Below are positions 12,201 through 23,009 of a stretch of 64,000 nucleotides of DNA, one piece after another (position 1 is the first letter of the stretch; every line of letters begins with the position of its first letter). Where the stretch lies: positions 35,852,001-35,916,000 of the forward strand of contig CM074861.1 of assembly GCA_037501455.1 (NCBI GenBank). Direction: 5' to 3'. The stretch comes from Lantana camara. Its lineage: Eukaryota > Streptophyta > Magnoliopsida > Lamiales > Verbenaceae. Both the position numbers and the translations under genes were made by a program. The notes under the pieces are model-generated. The model did not search any database and was not told the origin of the DNA. It worked only from the letters and a program-made list of their open reading frames with translations.

Positions 12201-15200
12201 ATGGAGGGACAAGATTCAGAAATGGAAGTAGAGCTGATACGTCAGAGAAATCACGCTAGGCAAAGAATAGATCAGATGAGCCAAGAAGATCGAGCCAACC
12301 TTCTTCATCGACGAGCAGGGATTCAACAACATCCTATACAAAATACTTCTGATGCTTCGCAACAAGCAAGAATTGAGCGTAGAAGAGAAATCAATCGAAT
12401 TCGAGCAAGAGAAAGAGCAGAGGCGAGAACACCAGAGGAACATGAAGCACATCTTGCAAGAAGACGTTATATGTACCACCTTCGAAGAGGCAACATCTCT
12501 ATTCAAAATTTAGGTAATGCATATTACACATCATCTCAGATAATTCATGCTTTGAATGAGGCAACATCTCTATCCAAAATTTTGGTAATGCATATTACAA
12601 ATCATCTCAGATAATACATGCTTTGAATGTTCAAGATATTTTATGATTACTTATTTTTTTAATATCTTTATAAAAAAGTGGAATGTCTTCGTGGAACTAA
12701 TTCATTACCTTATTTATGTGGCTTTCTTTATTTATTTCCCAAATATTCTCACTGTTGATAAATCATAATTCAATGTAGCAGCAAGTCATTCTAATGTGGA
12801 TCAGAATGTAGTTCGTTTGGCTCTCTCAATGCCTATTCCAGTATCAACAAGATCAAACCGTCCTAATGAACCAGTCATAGAGACTTCGGTTGATCAAGTA
12901 CATGGTAACATTATAGATTTGGTTTTAACTTTTCTATATTACATTTAAAATTCTTAAAGTGAGACTATTATAATCAATTGCCATCAGGTGATGTTTCATA
13001 TACAAGTAATGGAACTATTTCTATTCGTCCAATTCCTCTACCGAATTTCGAATCAATTTCAACTAATCAATTAGAGGCATCGAAATCACGTGTTCCACCA
13101 CCTAATACTCAAGGTACCTACAGTTGAATAATTTTTATTCATGTTACTTTTTTTCTTATTATTATTTTCATTTAACTTTTATTGGATATTGCGATGCAAG
13201 TGCATCAAGAAGTAACCAGTTCCATAACTGCGCAAGAAATTGTTATCCAGCACGTCATGTACATAGATTGCAACTCCCCCCATCAACAACATGCTCTCAT
13301 TGTCGTGCAAAGTTATTTCGTCGAGAGACAAAAAACTTCTGCTGCAGAGGAGGAAGGGTATTATTGCCTGAAATACCAGTTTCTGTAGAATTGATGAATC
13401 TTTTCACCGATCATACTGCAGAAGGGCGTATATTTAGACAGAACATACGTGCTTATAATCACGTGTTTTCATTTACCTCGATGGGTGTGTCACTGGATGA
13501 AAATTTAGCCCCATTTGATCAGGGAATTTACACTTTTAGGGCTCATGGTGTAATATATCATAGAATTGGATCTTTATTACCCCATCCTGGAATCCGACCA
13601 AGGTATATACAATTGTTCATTTATGATACGGAGCATGAGCTAGAAAATCGGTTACAAGAAAATAGTGGTTTGAATAGAGCAATAATTGAGAAAATCAAGC
13701 GTATTTTAGATGCCCACAATCCATTTGTGGAAACACTTCGCCAACTTTCTCAACGATCAGACATTGGTGATTGTAGATTGCTTATTAAGGAGAAACCTTC
13801 TCCTAATCTACAATATACTCTACCAACCGCCTCGCAAGTAGCAGCAATATTGGTTGGTGGAGAAGAAGCGATGGATACAAATCACCGAGATATAGTTGTT
13901 CAAACAGTTGCTGGTCAGCTTTTGAACATAAAAGAGTACACAGGCTATTATGATCCACTACAATATCCGATTTTGCTACCTTATGGGACGTATGGTTGGG
14001 ATAGTGATTTTCAGACATTCCAAGGAAATAGAATCACGTGTTGTGATTATTATGCATATATGTTACAGGTAATACTACAAATTTAAATTTCAATAAAAAA
14101 AAATTGAATTGTTAACAAATCTTAACTTTTTATTTTTTTTCTAGATTCGTGGTACTATCCCATCAATTCTGTTGCATGGAGGTCGATTACTACAACAATA
14201 CGTCGTCGACAATTATGTCAAGATAGAGACTCAAAAGTTACGATGGATAAGATTTCATCAAAATGAAATACGTGCGGAATTGTACGAAGGCTTACAAGAT
14301 TGCCTGGATGCTGGTGAAAATGATGCAGGTAGTTTTAAGATAAATTATATTTCATAACTACTAAGCCTTTATCTATACCATACTACAAAAATAATAATAC
14401 TTTTATAAATTGCCAATAAATTATTTTTAGGAAATGTTGGTCGACGGACAATCTTACCATCATCATTTGTTGGAAGTCCTCGCGATATGTATCAGCGGTA
14501 CCAAGATGCTATGGCAATAGTACAAAAATTTGGAAAGCCAGATATATTTATTACAATGACATGTAACCCTTCGTGGGAAGAGATAAAAAAGGAACTTCTC
14601 CCAGGACAAACGGCTCAAGATCGCCCTGATTTGCTAACCAGAATCTTTCGGGCAAAATGTGAGGAATTGAAAGAAGATATTATTCATAAAGGGGTGATTG
14701 GGAAAGTTATTGCACACGTACATGTTATCGAGTTTCAGAAACGAGGATTGCCACATGTACACATGTTGGTAATCTTTGACCAGGATGATAAGTTAAACAA
14801 CCCTGATGATTATGATAAGATAGTGCGAGCAGAAATCCCAAAACAAGATGAAGAGCCAGAGTTATATGCGGCTGTCCTTAAGCACATGATACATGGACCG
14901 TGTGGACATACTAAACCAAATGCGCCCTGCATGAAGAATGGAAGTTGTAAAAAGGGATTTCCCAAGCAATTCGCAGAACAAACGAGAAAAGGTAACGACT
15001 CCTATCCAATTTATCAGCGCCGGAATGATAACAGATCTATAGCTTTAGACAATGATGGGAATGTTGTTATTGATAATGGATGGGTGGTTCCATATAACCC
15101 GTGGTTGTTGCTGAAATATGATTGTCATATAAATGTTGAGGTATGCAGTAGCATTAAAAGTGTGAAGTATTTGTACAAATATGTGTACAAAGGGCCAGAT

Positions 15201-17609
15201 TGTGTTGTATTTGAGGTTCGACCAGGTCCTAATTATGATGAAGTTAGCAAATATGTTGATGGAAGATGGATATGTGCGCCAGAGGCTTTTTGGAGAGTGT
15301 TTAAGTTTCCAATGAGCAGAATTTATCCCTCTGTTGTATGGTTACAAGTACATCTTCCTAACAGGCAACAAGTTCGATTTTGTAGTCATCAATCGATTTC
15401 AGATGTATTGGCTGATGATAGAAACTCAAGAACAATGTTAACTGAGTTTTTCAGAATATACAACGAAGGACGGGAGCTAAATAAATATTTATACAGTGAG
15501 TTTCCAAAATACTACAGATGGCTTTCACACGAAAGAGTTTGGGTAAAGAGGAGGACTACCCAAAAGGTGATTGGGCGAGTATATGCAGTATCACCAAATG
15601 AAGGGGAAAGATTTTATTTGCGTCTTCTACTAAACCATGTTAGGGGTCCAAAATCCTTTGAGGATCTATTAACCGTTGATGGGGTTCATTATTTGACTTT
15701 TAAGCAGGCAGCAGAAAAAAGAGGGTTACTTCAAGAGGACAATAGCATCAGAGAATGCTTGATTGAAGCTCAGAACTTCAGAATGCCATCAGCACTTCGA
15801 AGGTTGTTTGCCACAATTTTGTTGTACTGTGAACCGAGTGGAGTTAGAAGATTATGGGATGAAAACTACTCATATATGATAGAAGACTATCCATCTTCGA
15901 GTAGCACGAACCAGTTTTATATTTTGAACAGACTTCTCCATGATATAAATGGTATTCTCATGCAACATAAGAGAAATATAAATGAGTTCGACTTGCCTCG
16001 AATATCCGAAGGATTTGAAGATTTGGGGACTATCACTGGATTACTGGAGCATGAACTCTCAATTCCTATATCAGATAGTGATGTCAACTCTGTTAATTTT
16101 CTCAATGAAGGCCAGTTTGCAGCATTTGATATGATCAGTCGGGCAATCAAAAGAAAACACAGTGCAATATTTTTTGTGGATGGTCCAGGTGGGACAGGTA
16201 AGACATTTTTGTACAAAGCATTGCTTGCTAATTTTAGAAAAGATGGGTTTATTATTCTTGCCACTGCAACATCGGGCATTGCAGCAAACCTTCTTCCAGG
16301 TGGTAGGACTGCTCATTCAAAACTAAAAATTCCTATCATCTTTGAACCTTTTTCGATGTGTCGGTTCAGCAAGCAATCAGAGTTGTCTACTTTGATAGAA
16401 CGTGCATCTGCTGTTATTTGGGATGAGGCACCAATGGCAAATAGAAAAGCATTTGAAGCAGTGGATCGGACATTCAGAGACATGTTCCGTTATGACCTAC
16501 CATTTGGGGGCAAAGTGATGATTTTAGGAGGAGATTTTCGTCAAGTTCTTCCAGTTGTGATTGCAGGTACGAAATCACAAATTATAAATGCAAGCATAGT
16601 CCAATCACCGCTCTGGTGTCATGTTAAAGTTTTACACTTATCTGAGAATATGAGAGCACAAAATGATGTGGACTTTTCTGAATTTCTGCTCCGAATTGGT
16701 AATGGTGATGAGCCGATGATAGAAGATGATATGATACGAATTCCAGATTCTATGTCAATACCTTGGGAAAGTGAACATTCTATTGGGGAATTGATAGATT
16801 TCGTTTTTCCAGAATTAAGCTCTCACCCATACGACTCGGAATACATGTCTAGCCGGGCTTTGTTAACTCCTCTGAATGATGATGTGAATAAGTTAAATGA
16901 ACAAGTTCTAAATGCTTTTCATGGAGACGAAGTCACGTACTATTCATTTGATTCGGTGGCCGATGATGTGCGCAATCTGTACTTACCCGAATTTTTGAAC
17001 TCTCTTTCTCCTGGTAGTTTGCCACCTCATAAGTTAACTTTGAAAAAGGGTGCCCCAGTTATGCTCCTGAGAAATATTGACCCAAAAATAAGTCTTTGTA
17101 ATGGTACGAGACTTATTTGCCATCGATTTGGACGAAACATTATTGAAGCAGAAATTTTAGGGGGTCAGTTCAAGGGAATGAGAGTGTTTTTGCCCCGAAT
17201 TCCTTTAAAAACTGCTGAAGATGCAAATGTGCCGTTTGAGATGACGAGAAGACAGTTTCCAGTCAGATTGAGTTTCGCCTTAACAATTAACCAATCTCAA
17301 GGACAAACAATTCCAACTGTTGGAATTTATTTGCGAAATCATGTTTTCAGTCACGGCCAATTATATGTTGCTCTTTCACGTGGTGTTTCTGAAAGAACAA
17401 CTAGAGTTTTGGTAAGAAAGGGTTCGATCAATGGGCATGAAGGTGTTTTCACAAGAAATGTGGTGTACAAGGAGATTTTTGATAAGTTAAAAAGCACGCT
17501 ACCAAGGTATTACATCAAAATATTCATTTATTTAATATGTTCTTTACTTACAATTAAAGTTAGAATTTTGATCCATCTTCTTACTGATTCTACATATATA
17601 TGCAGGTGA
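12201..17609 (+). CDS. Helitron Rep-helicase (RepHel), multi-exon
   Basis: Proposed exons are 12201-12513, 12782-12904, 12988-13113, about 13200-14068, 14145-14328, 14431-17506 and 17606-17609. All but one join in frame at GT-AG sites. The charged N-terminus (residues 1-104) is typical of plant RepHel. A cysteine-rich segment (CSHCRAKLF, FCCRGG) and the Helitron-like N domain follow. The HUH nuclease motif is HVH at 14754-14762. The paired-Tyr motif YLYKYVYKG is near 15166-15195. A PIF1-type helicase has Walker A GPGGTGKT (16182-16205), Walker B VIWDEAP (about 16415) and a C-terminal YVALSRG. The enzyme nicks and unwinds Helitron ends in the nucleus. The junction 13113/13200 could not be resolved in frame, so I cannot say the protein is fully intact. 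Estimated length is about 1,560 residues. Confidence 0.88.
12487..12628 (+). repeat. 71-bp tandem duplication of a RepHel exon end with its splice donor
   Basis: The block starting GAGGCAACATCTCTAT at 12487 is repeated at 12558 with a few differences. It covers the last codons of exon 1 and the GTAATG donor. The second copy carries TTGGTAATG in place of TAGGTAATG, leaving a competing donor 71 bp downstream. Confidence 0.75.
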
Positions 17610-18311
17610 AGTGGGGTTGTTCATCGAATAAAATATAGGTGTATATAATTTAATTTTTCTGTAAATCTACTTAAAAATAACAGATAGATTACTTTATATT
17701 TAACCTTATGTATATTTCATCTTTTGTGTTTCCAGAGGCATCAAAGGTGTTGTGTTTAATACTTGAAGAGAAAAAAAAATCACACAAAAACTTATGATCG
17801 GTAATACATATCTATATGTTATTACATCTTATATAATTTACTCTACTTATTTTTGATATACACATACACAGATTTTTAAGATTTCTAATTTAAGAGACTT
17901 TACGTAACTTTTCTTTTCTTCTTTTTTTTTTTTTTTCAGGCATTCGAAGTTTTATTCCAAAAACAAGAAGATGCAGCACGTGGAAAATTTAGAGATAATA
18001 GTTTAGATACGTAGGGAGATGTAGAGGGGGAAATAAACACGACGAGATGTAGAGGATTGAGAATACAAAATATTTTAATTCAACCTGTCAGTATGTGTTA
18101 TTGTTTGTTTTTATTCAATTTTTTTTTATAAGTTTCATCCTTTTAAAGGAAACGCTTCATTATTCATAAATTACACCATAAAATACCTTATGAGGTGTGG
18201 GGATGACGTGCACCCATTGCTAGGATATATAGCGTGAATAATTACACTAAAAATTATTTTTGCGCGCACGTAACATATATGCAAAGACAACTTACATTAG
18301 ATATTACTTAT

Positions 18312-18342
18312 GCACGTAGGGACGACGTGCCCCAGTTACTAG
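18312..18342 (+). other. Helitron 3' terminal hairpin and CTAG end
   Basis: GCACGT and ACGTGC pair across a short loop (18312-18330). Twelve bases follow, ending CTAG. In Helitrons this structure marks the end of the transferred strand. Confidence 0.85.
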
Positions 18343-18955
18343 TTTATAATAAATTTGTTAACTACAGTATTTTTATTTTAAATAAACATCATATTTTTAT
18401 CTCTATGACTATGAGAATAAAATAGGTTAAATAATAGATAGAATATTATAGTTATTGTTTTTTTTTTTTTTTATAGTTATAATATGTAAAGATTTGAGTC
18501 ACTTTTTTAGTGCATTATTAATCAAATTAAAGTTTTAAGTTATACTTATTTTATTTATATATATCAAATAAAATAATATTAATTATTTTTTAAAAAATAT
18601 TATATATTTTTTTAATTTTCGCACCTTCCCCAAACATAAAATCGTGGCCCCATCGTCAATTACATTAAAGTTACCACCTGGCAGCCCCTCGCCTGAGCTA
18701 CTGTACGTCTATGAGTTTGAACCTCTGCTTGCCGGTATGTCTATCCTGCAACACTAATTTAACATTCCACTGACTCGAAATCATGTTAGAATTATACCGA
18801 CGAATACAAAACCTTGTTGAGGCGTTAATCTGACCAATGGATGTAAACCATATTCTTAGTATCCCATTAACGGGAAGATCGAAGAATAGAGATTTGATTA
18901 TTTAATTGGCATTAAATTAGTAATGGTTGTTTACTCGTTTTTCATTTCGGAGTGC
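18343..18955. other. AT-rich intergenic sequence
   Basis: No gene seen. A 30-bp stretch near 18840 (GGATGTAAACCATATTCTTA) recurs at 20527, showing that this region takes part in the local duplications. Confidence 0.5.
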
Positions 18956-18959
18956 TCAT

Positions 18960-19360
18960 AAAGTAGCCGTGTCACCTCCTTACAAAGATGAATGCGGGTT
19001 ATTAGGATAATTGTGATTCGCGGAACTTCTTGTGTAAGACGAATGTTTCGCTCAAAGCGAACATGAGTGGCCGGCAATTGTGCAAGGAAGTCTTCCCTTA
19101 TGCTTCAAATTTGAGGAAGAAGTTTTGCTTTCCTTTTTTGCAAGGACTAGATCGAGTGGGGACTCGTGGCATGTTTTGATTGGACGCCTGAGTGATTTGG
19201 CGTGGTTGATCATAATTGGGTGTTGGGAGGGGAACTCGAAAGTGTGCACGCATGAGGTGTTTAGGAGACTTTGGGTGAAGGACTCGAACTTCTTCTTATG
19301 GTTGTTTGGGCAATGTGATAGAATAGAAATCCAATGCTTATGAAGGGAATGAATTTGTCG
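18960..19360 (+). pseudogene. LINE-like fragment: RT zinc-binding region and linker
   Basis: Broken frames resemble the zf-RVT domain found after the RT of plant LINEs, followed by a tryptophan-rich linker. The same blocks recur at 20.84, 21.02, 21.18 and 21.42-21.65 kb. Stops and frameshifts rule out function. Confidence 0.45.
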
Positions 19361-19489
19361 TCAATGAAACTTGTTCATTTTGCTTGTTCAATTTTATTTC
19401 GATATCCCCGATTTTATTTCAATTTTTGTGATGTCCAATCATGCAGTTGATTAATAAAAAAAATTTCTTGGCTCTAAAAAAAAGACAGG

Positions 19490-20215
19490 AGCTAGAAACC
19501 AGTTTCAAGATACATTAAAAATGGAGCCTCTAAATCAATTTATATTTTCTAAACGTGTGACACGGGCATCACACAATAGATAAAAAAAAATTTTTAATAA
19601 ATATCCTTAATCAAACTCAATTGAATTTTTTGATAAAGATACCTTTCGCGTCAAAATTCAAACCGGAAAAGCTATGCCATCCAATCAAGTCCAGTGAGAA
19701 AAGTCCGAAAGCTGTCTCCAAGCACATGTAAAAAGAGTGTGTCCTAGAATGCTTTATGATAACTATCCATATTTCTTTGAGTATCTATACTAAATAAATT
19801 AATTTTAAGATCTATCAACTACAATTTTACACTTGGTCCATATATACAACGGCACAATTCTATACTATGTCATATTTCAAATAGTCTGCATACATATTTC
19901 AATCATATTTACGGGGCATGGGTAATAGTTATTCCTATCTACCTTCAATTATTGATCAAGAACAATTATTAGGCCCTCCATGTGGTTCACATGTTTAAAA
20001 CCGCACACACCACGTTTATGCATGGGTAATAGTTATTCCTATCTACCTTTAATTATTGATCAAGAACAATTATTATGCCCTCCATGTGGTTCACATGTTT
20101 AAAACCGCACACACCACGTTTATGCAAAATTTCCCCCTAAATAGTACACCATCATATCAACAAAATCTATCCCACTCAAAACCATTAAAACTCAATGCCA
20201 CATACTCAGCTTCTA
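19490..20215 (+). repeat. Duplicated carboxylesterase promoter without its gene
   Basis: This stretch parallels 22080-22950, the region upstream of the first carboxylesterase, block by block: the AAAAGTCCGAAAGCT block, the CCATATTTCTTT block, the TTATTGATCAAGAACAATTA block, and the leader block AACAAAATCTATCCCACTC. Similarity stops just before the expected start codon and no exon follows. It is a promoter duplicate that lost, or never copied, its coding part. Confidence 0.8.
19917..20125 (+). repeat. 104-bp tandem duplication in the orphan promoter
   Basis: The unit starting CATGGGTAATAGTTATTCC at 19917 is repeated at 20021 nearly unchanged. The functional promoter at 22.7 kb has only one copy. 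Confidence 0.9.
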
Positions 20216-20556
20216 GCTAGTATTCCAGCAGTCATGTGAGTGCATAAACGCTATTCCGAGAAAAAATTAGCGTTTCGGTGGAGCTTGGGTTACAATTGCA
20301 AAATTTTTGTGGTAATTGTCTCTAAAATCAGAATCGTTAAATTAAAGTCCAAAAATACAAATTGGGGTATGTTAGAATCCCAAATTTGCATTTTTCCCTA
20401 TTTTTTTGGGGGAATGAGACTATATATAAAAGTTCGAACTAAAATATTAGAACCTAACAAATTGTTTCCTCTATGATGAAGGGAGACTAGGATCTGATTC
20501 ATATTGAGGCATTATTCTTACCGAAGGATGTAAACCATATTCTTAGTATTATGTCT
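20216..20556. other. Spacer without a supported gene
   Basis: A 78-codon open frame at 20240-20476 has no recognisable features and is probably chance. Confidence 0.45.
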
Positions 20557-20683
20557 TGTTAACATCCCAAATTGAAAAAAGATTAAACCATGTGCTAGTT
20601 AATAAATATAAGACAACTCTCACCTCAACAACTAGCTTTTGAGGTGAGTTAGGCCGAGTATAAACTTTCACATGGTATCAGAG
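20557..20683 (+). mobile_element. TRIM-like short LTR with primer-binding site
   Basis: A 116-bp segment has LTR-type ends TGTTAACATCCC...TTTCACA (20557-20672). It is followed at once by TGGTATCAGAG, the tRNA-Met primer-binding sequence common in plant retroelements. The short LTR fits a terminal-repeat retrotransposon in miniature. No second LTR was found; a related primer-like sequence (TTGGTATCAAAGCAGG) occurs near 20757. Confidence 0.6.
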
Positions 20684-20695
20684 AAGGTTGCATAC

Positions 20696-21264
20696 TGTAA
20701 ATTGAATTGAATTGGATTTACCCTCCAGGATAGACCCGTTGTCCGTTGTTCGGGCCTTGGTATCAAAGCAGGCTGCATCCTGTAAATTAAATTGAATTGG
20801 ATTTACCTTCCAGGATAGACGAACCTAGTTGTGGTTCGTGGAACTTCTTGTGGAAGGTGAATGCTTCACTTAAACGCCGAAGATGTGTGTGGAAATTGTG
20901 TAAGGAATTTTCCCTTGCGCTTCAAATTTGAGGAAGAGGGCTTGCCGTTTTTGCAAGGACTTGTAAATTAAATTGAATTGGATTTACCCTCCAGGATAGA
21001 CAACCCTAGTTGTGGTTCGTGGAACTTCTTGTGGAAGACGAATGTTTCACTTAAACCGAAGATATGTGTGGAAATTGTGTAAGGAATTTTCCCTTGCGTT
21101 TCAAATTTGAGGACGAGGGCTTGCCATTTTTGGCAGGACGAGAGTAAGGACTCTTGGCTTTGATGTATGAATACGAATATCCGAAGATGTGTGTGGAAAT
21201 TGTGTAAGGAATTTTCCCTTGCGCTTCAAATTTGAGGAATAGGGCTTTCCGTTTTTGCAAGGAC
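20696..21264 (+). repeat. Tandem repeats built from a LINE-like zinc-binding segment
   Basis: A unit of about 181 bp, beginning TGTAAATTAAATTGAATTGG, occurs at 20781 and 20962, with a short partial unit at 20696. Each full unit ends in a piece resembling the zf-RVT region seen at 19.05 kb. A further 84-bp partial copy (21181-21264) sits inside the MITE at 21158. Confidence 0.75.
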
Positions 21265-21383
21265 AATACGAATATAGCGATAAGGAAAAGATATGATACT
21301 GATTATTTTTAAAATTTTCCACGTGAGAGGTGACCGACACGACATAACAAAATGATATTTTTAAAAGTGTCTGTGCATTATAG
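21158..21383 (-). mobile_element. hAT-like MITE, copy 1 (226 bp), carrying a captured 84-bp piece
   Basis: Read on the minus strand it starts CTATAATGCACAGACAC and ends CATACATCAAAG, matching the other family members. The 8-bp target duplication is ACTCTTGG/ACTCTTGA (21150-21157, 21384-21391). An 84-bp copy of the neighbouring repeat is embedded at 21181-21264, between direct repeats of AATACGAATAT. Confidence 0.75.
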
Positions 21384-21419
21384 ACTCTTGACATGTCTTA
21401 ATTGGGTGTCTAGTGGCTA

Positions 21420-21860
21420 GACAAATTTGGGCACCGAATGATTTGGCGTGGTTGATCATTCGGTGTTGGGAGAGAGACTCGGGAGTGTGGATGCATGAGG
21501 TGTTAGGAGACTTTGGGTGAAAGCTTTGAACTTCTTCCTTGGGGTGGTTTGGGTAATGTGGTCGAATAGAAACCGAACGCTTATGGAGGGGATGAGTTTG
21601 TCGCTAATGGAGCTTGTTTGTTTTGCTCCTTCATATCAGCTATCTTTCTTGGATGCTTCAATACTGGAAAGACAATGTTGGTGTGGTTAGGAAAGCACCA
21701 ACAAAATGACAATTGCTAAAGGAACCATTTATTTAAATTAATTTTGATGGCGCTTTGTTTATAGGAAAATTGAATTCGGGGTTAGGATAGTAGCTAGGCA
21801 CTATGGAGGAAGGGTGGTTGGTTTCCGCACCAAAAAACGATTATTTTTCCTGGAAAAAAT
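21420..21860 (+). pseudogene. LINE fragment with RNase H start (decayed)
   Basis: A frame near 21525-21660 reads like the tryptophan-rich linker of plant LINEs (MWSNRNRTLMEG). At about 21735-21850 an RNase H start is visible: NFDGAL, then, after a frameshift, VARHYGGRVVGF. The first catalytic Asp of RNase H is in the FDGA motif. Stops and shifts make it non-functional. Confidence 0.6.
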
Positions 21861-21916
21861 GGAGGTCATTGTTATCACTCATTCCAAATGTTTTGCTTTC
21901 GATAGTTCGAAGACAA

Positions 21917-21917
21917 A

Positions 21918-21961
<44 letters not shown>
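21917..21961 (+). repeat. (AAT)n microsatellite
   Basis: An uninterrupted run of about 14 AAT units. Confidence 0.95.
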
Positions 21962-22079
21962 GGTAGCTCTAGCTCATATTTAGTCTTGCTAGGAATTTAT
22001 TTTTATTTTTATTTTTTTTTTATGAAGGAGATTCCGATTTCAGTATTTGTAATGTCCGATATTAAAAAGAAAATTGGGA

Positions 22080-22702
22080 GCTCTCTAAAATGATTTATAT
22101 ATTTTTCGATTAGTGGTACAAGCATCACACACCCGGTAAAAAAATTATTTATTATGCAATAAATGTTTTTAAACAAACTCAATTGAATTCTTGACAAAGA
22201 TACCTTTCCACTGGGTCAAAAATAAAACCGAAAAGCTATGCGATACAATCAAGTCTAGAGGGAAAAGTCCGAAAGCTCAGTCCAAGACCCGAGGGCAAAA
22301 TATGAAGCACATATAAAAAGGAAGTGTCCTAGAATGATCCATCATTTTTTTAAATTATCCATATTTCTTTAATTCACTATACTAAATAAATAAATTTTAA
22401 GATCTATGCACTACAATCTTACACTTGGGTCCATATACAGTGGTGGAAGATTTAATTCAGAGTTATCCAGTATACCTAACCTACTGGCACAATTCTATAC
22501 TTGGGGTCTATGTAGCACAATTGATGAGCTAACCACATTATTCTATAAAGCTTTTAAAATGCTTAATTAAAAAAATCATCATATCACATCATGTCCCATG
22601 AATACTCATATCAAATACAACATCGTATGGCACAATTATTACATAGTAAATTTTAAGAGAAAAAAAAAATACAAATTATCCTCAAATTATAATTCGTATT
22701 CA

Positions 22703-22739
<37 letters not shown>

Positions 22740-22954
22740 ATTATTTATCTTATATACCTTCAATTATTGATCAAGAACAATTATTAAGCTCTCCACGTGG
22801 TTCACATGTTTAGAACCCCACACCACCTTTATGCAAAATTTCCCCTATATAATACCCCATCATATTGTTGTAAGCTGTCAAAAAAAAAAAAAAAAAAAAA
22901 ATACCCCATCATATCAACAAAATCTATCCCACTCAAAACCATTCAAGCTCACTC

Positions 22955-22986
<32 letters not shown>

Positions 22987-23009
22987 TTCACACTTAGTCA
23001 CTTACCAAA
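22080..23009 (+). promoter_or_regulatory. Promoter and leader of carboxylesterase gene 1
   Basis: A TATA box TATATAAT lies at 22846-22853. The leader is CT-rich, with CACTCT repeats at 22954-22986, just before the ATG at 23010. A (TA)n run is at 22707-22735. The region is duplicated at 19.5-20.2 kb. A 35-bp retro-insert (22866-22900) lies between TATA and ATG. Confidence 0.7.
22866..22900 (+). mobile_element. 35-bp retro-insert with poly(A) and 14-bp TSD
   Basis: TGTTGTAAGCTGTC followed by about 21 A is flanked by perfect 14-bp repeats ATACCCCATCATAT (22852-22865 and 22901-22914). The orphan promoter at 20.1 kb lacks it. This is the signature of a severely 5'-truncated LINE/SINE insertion. 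Confidence 0.8.

Larger units (their letters stand above)
7701..18342 (+). mobile_element. Autonomous-type Helitron (10.6 kb)
   Basis: The left end is TCTATACTATATAAAAAAGG directly after an A (7700). The right end is a GC hairpin (18312-18330), a 12-nt tail ending CTAG (18342), and a host T (18343). This matches Helitron rules: 5' TC, 3' hairpin plus CTRR, insertion between A and T without target duplication. Between the ends is a Rep-helicase gene on the + strand with intact HUH and helicase motifs. Helitrons transpose by a rolling-circle-like mechanism. Confidence 0.9.
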
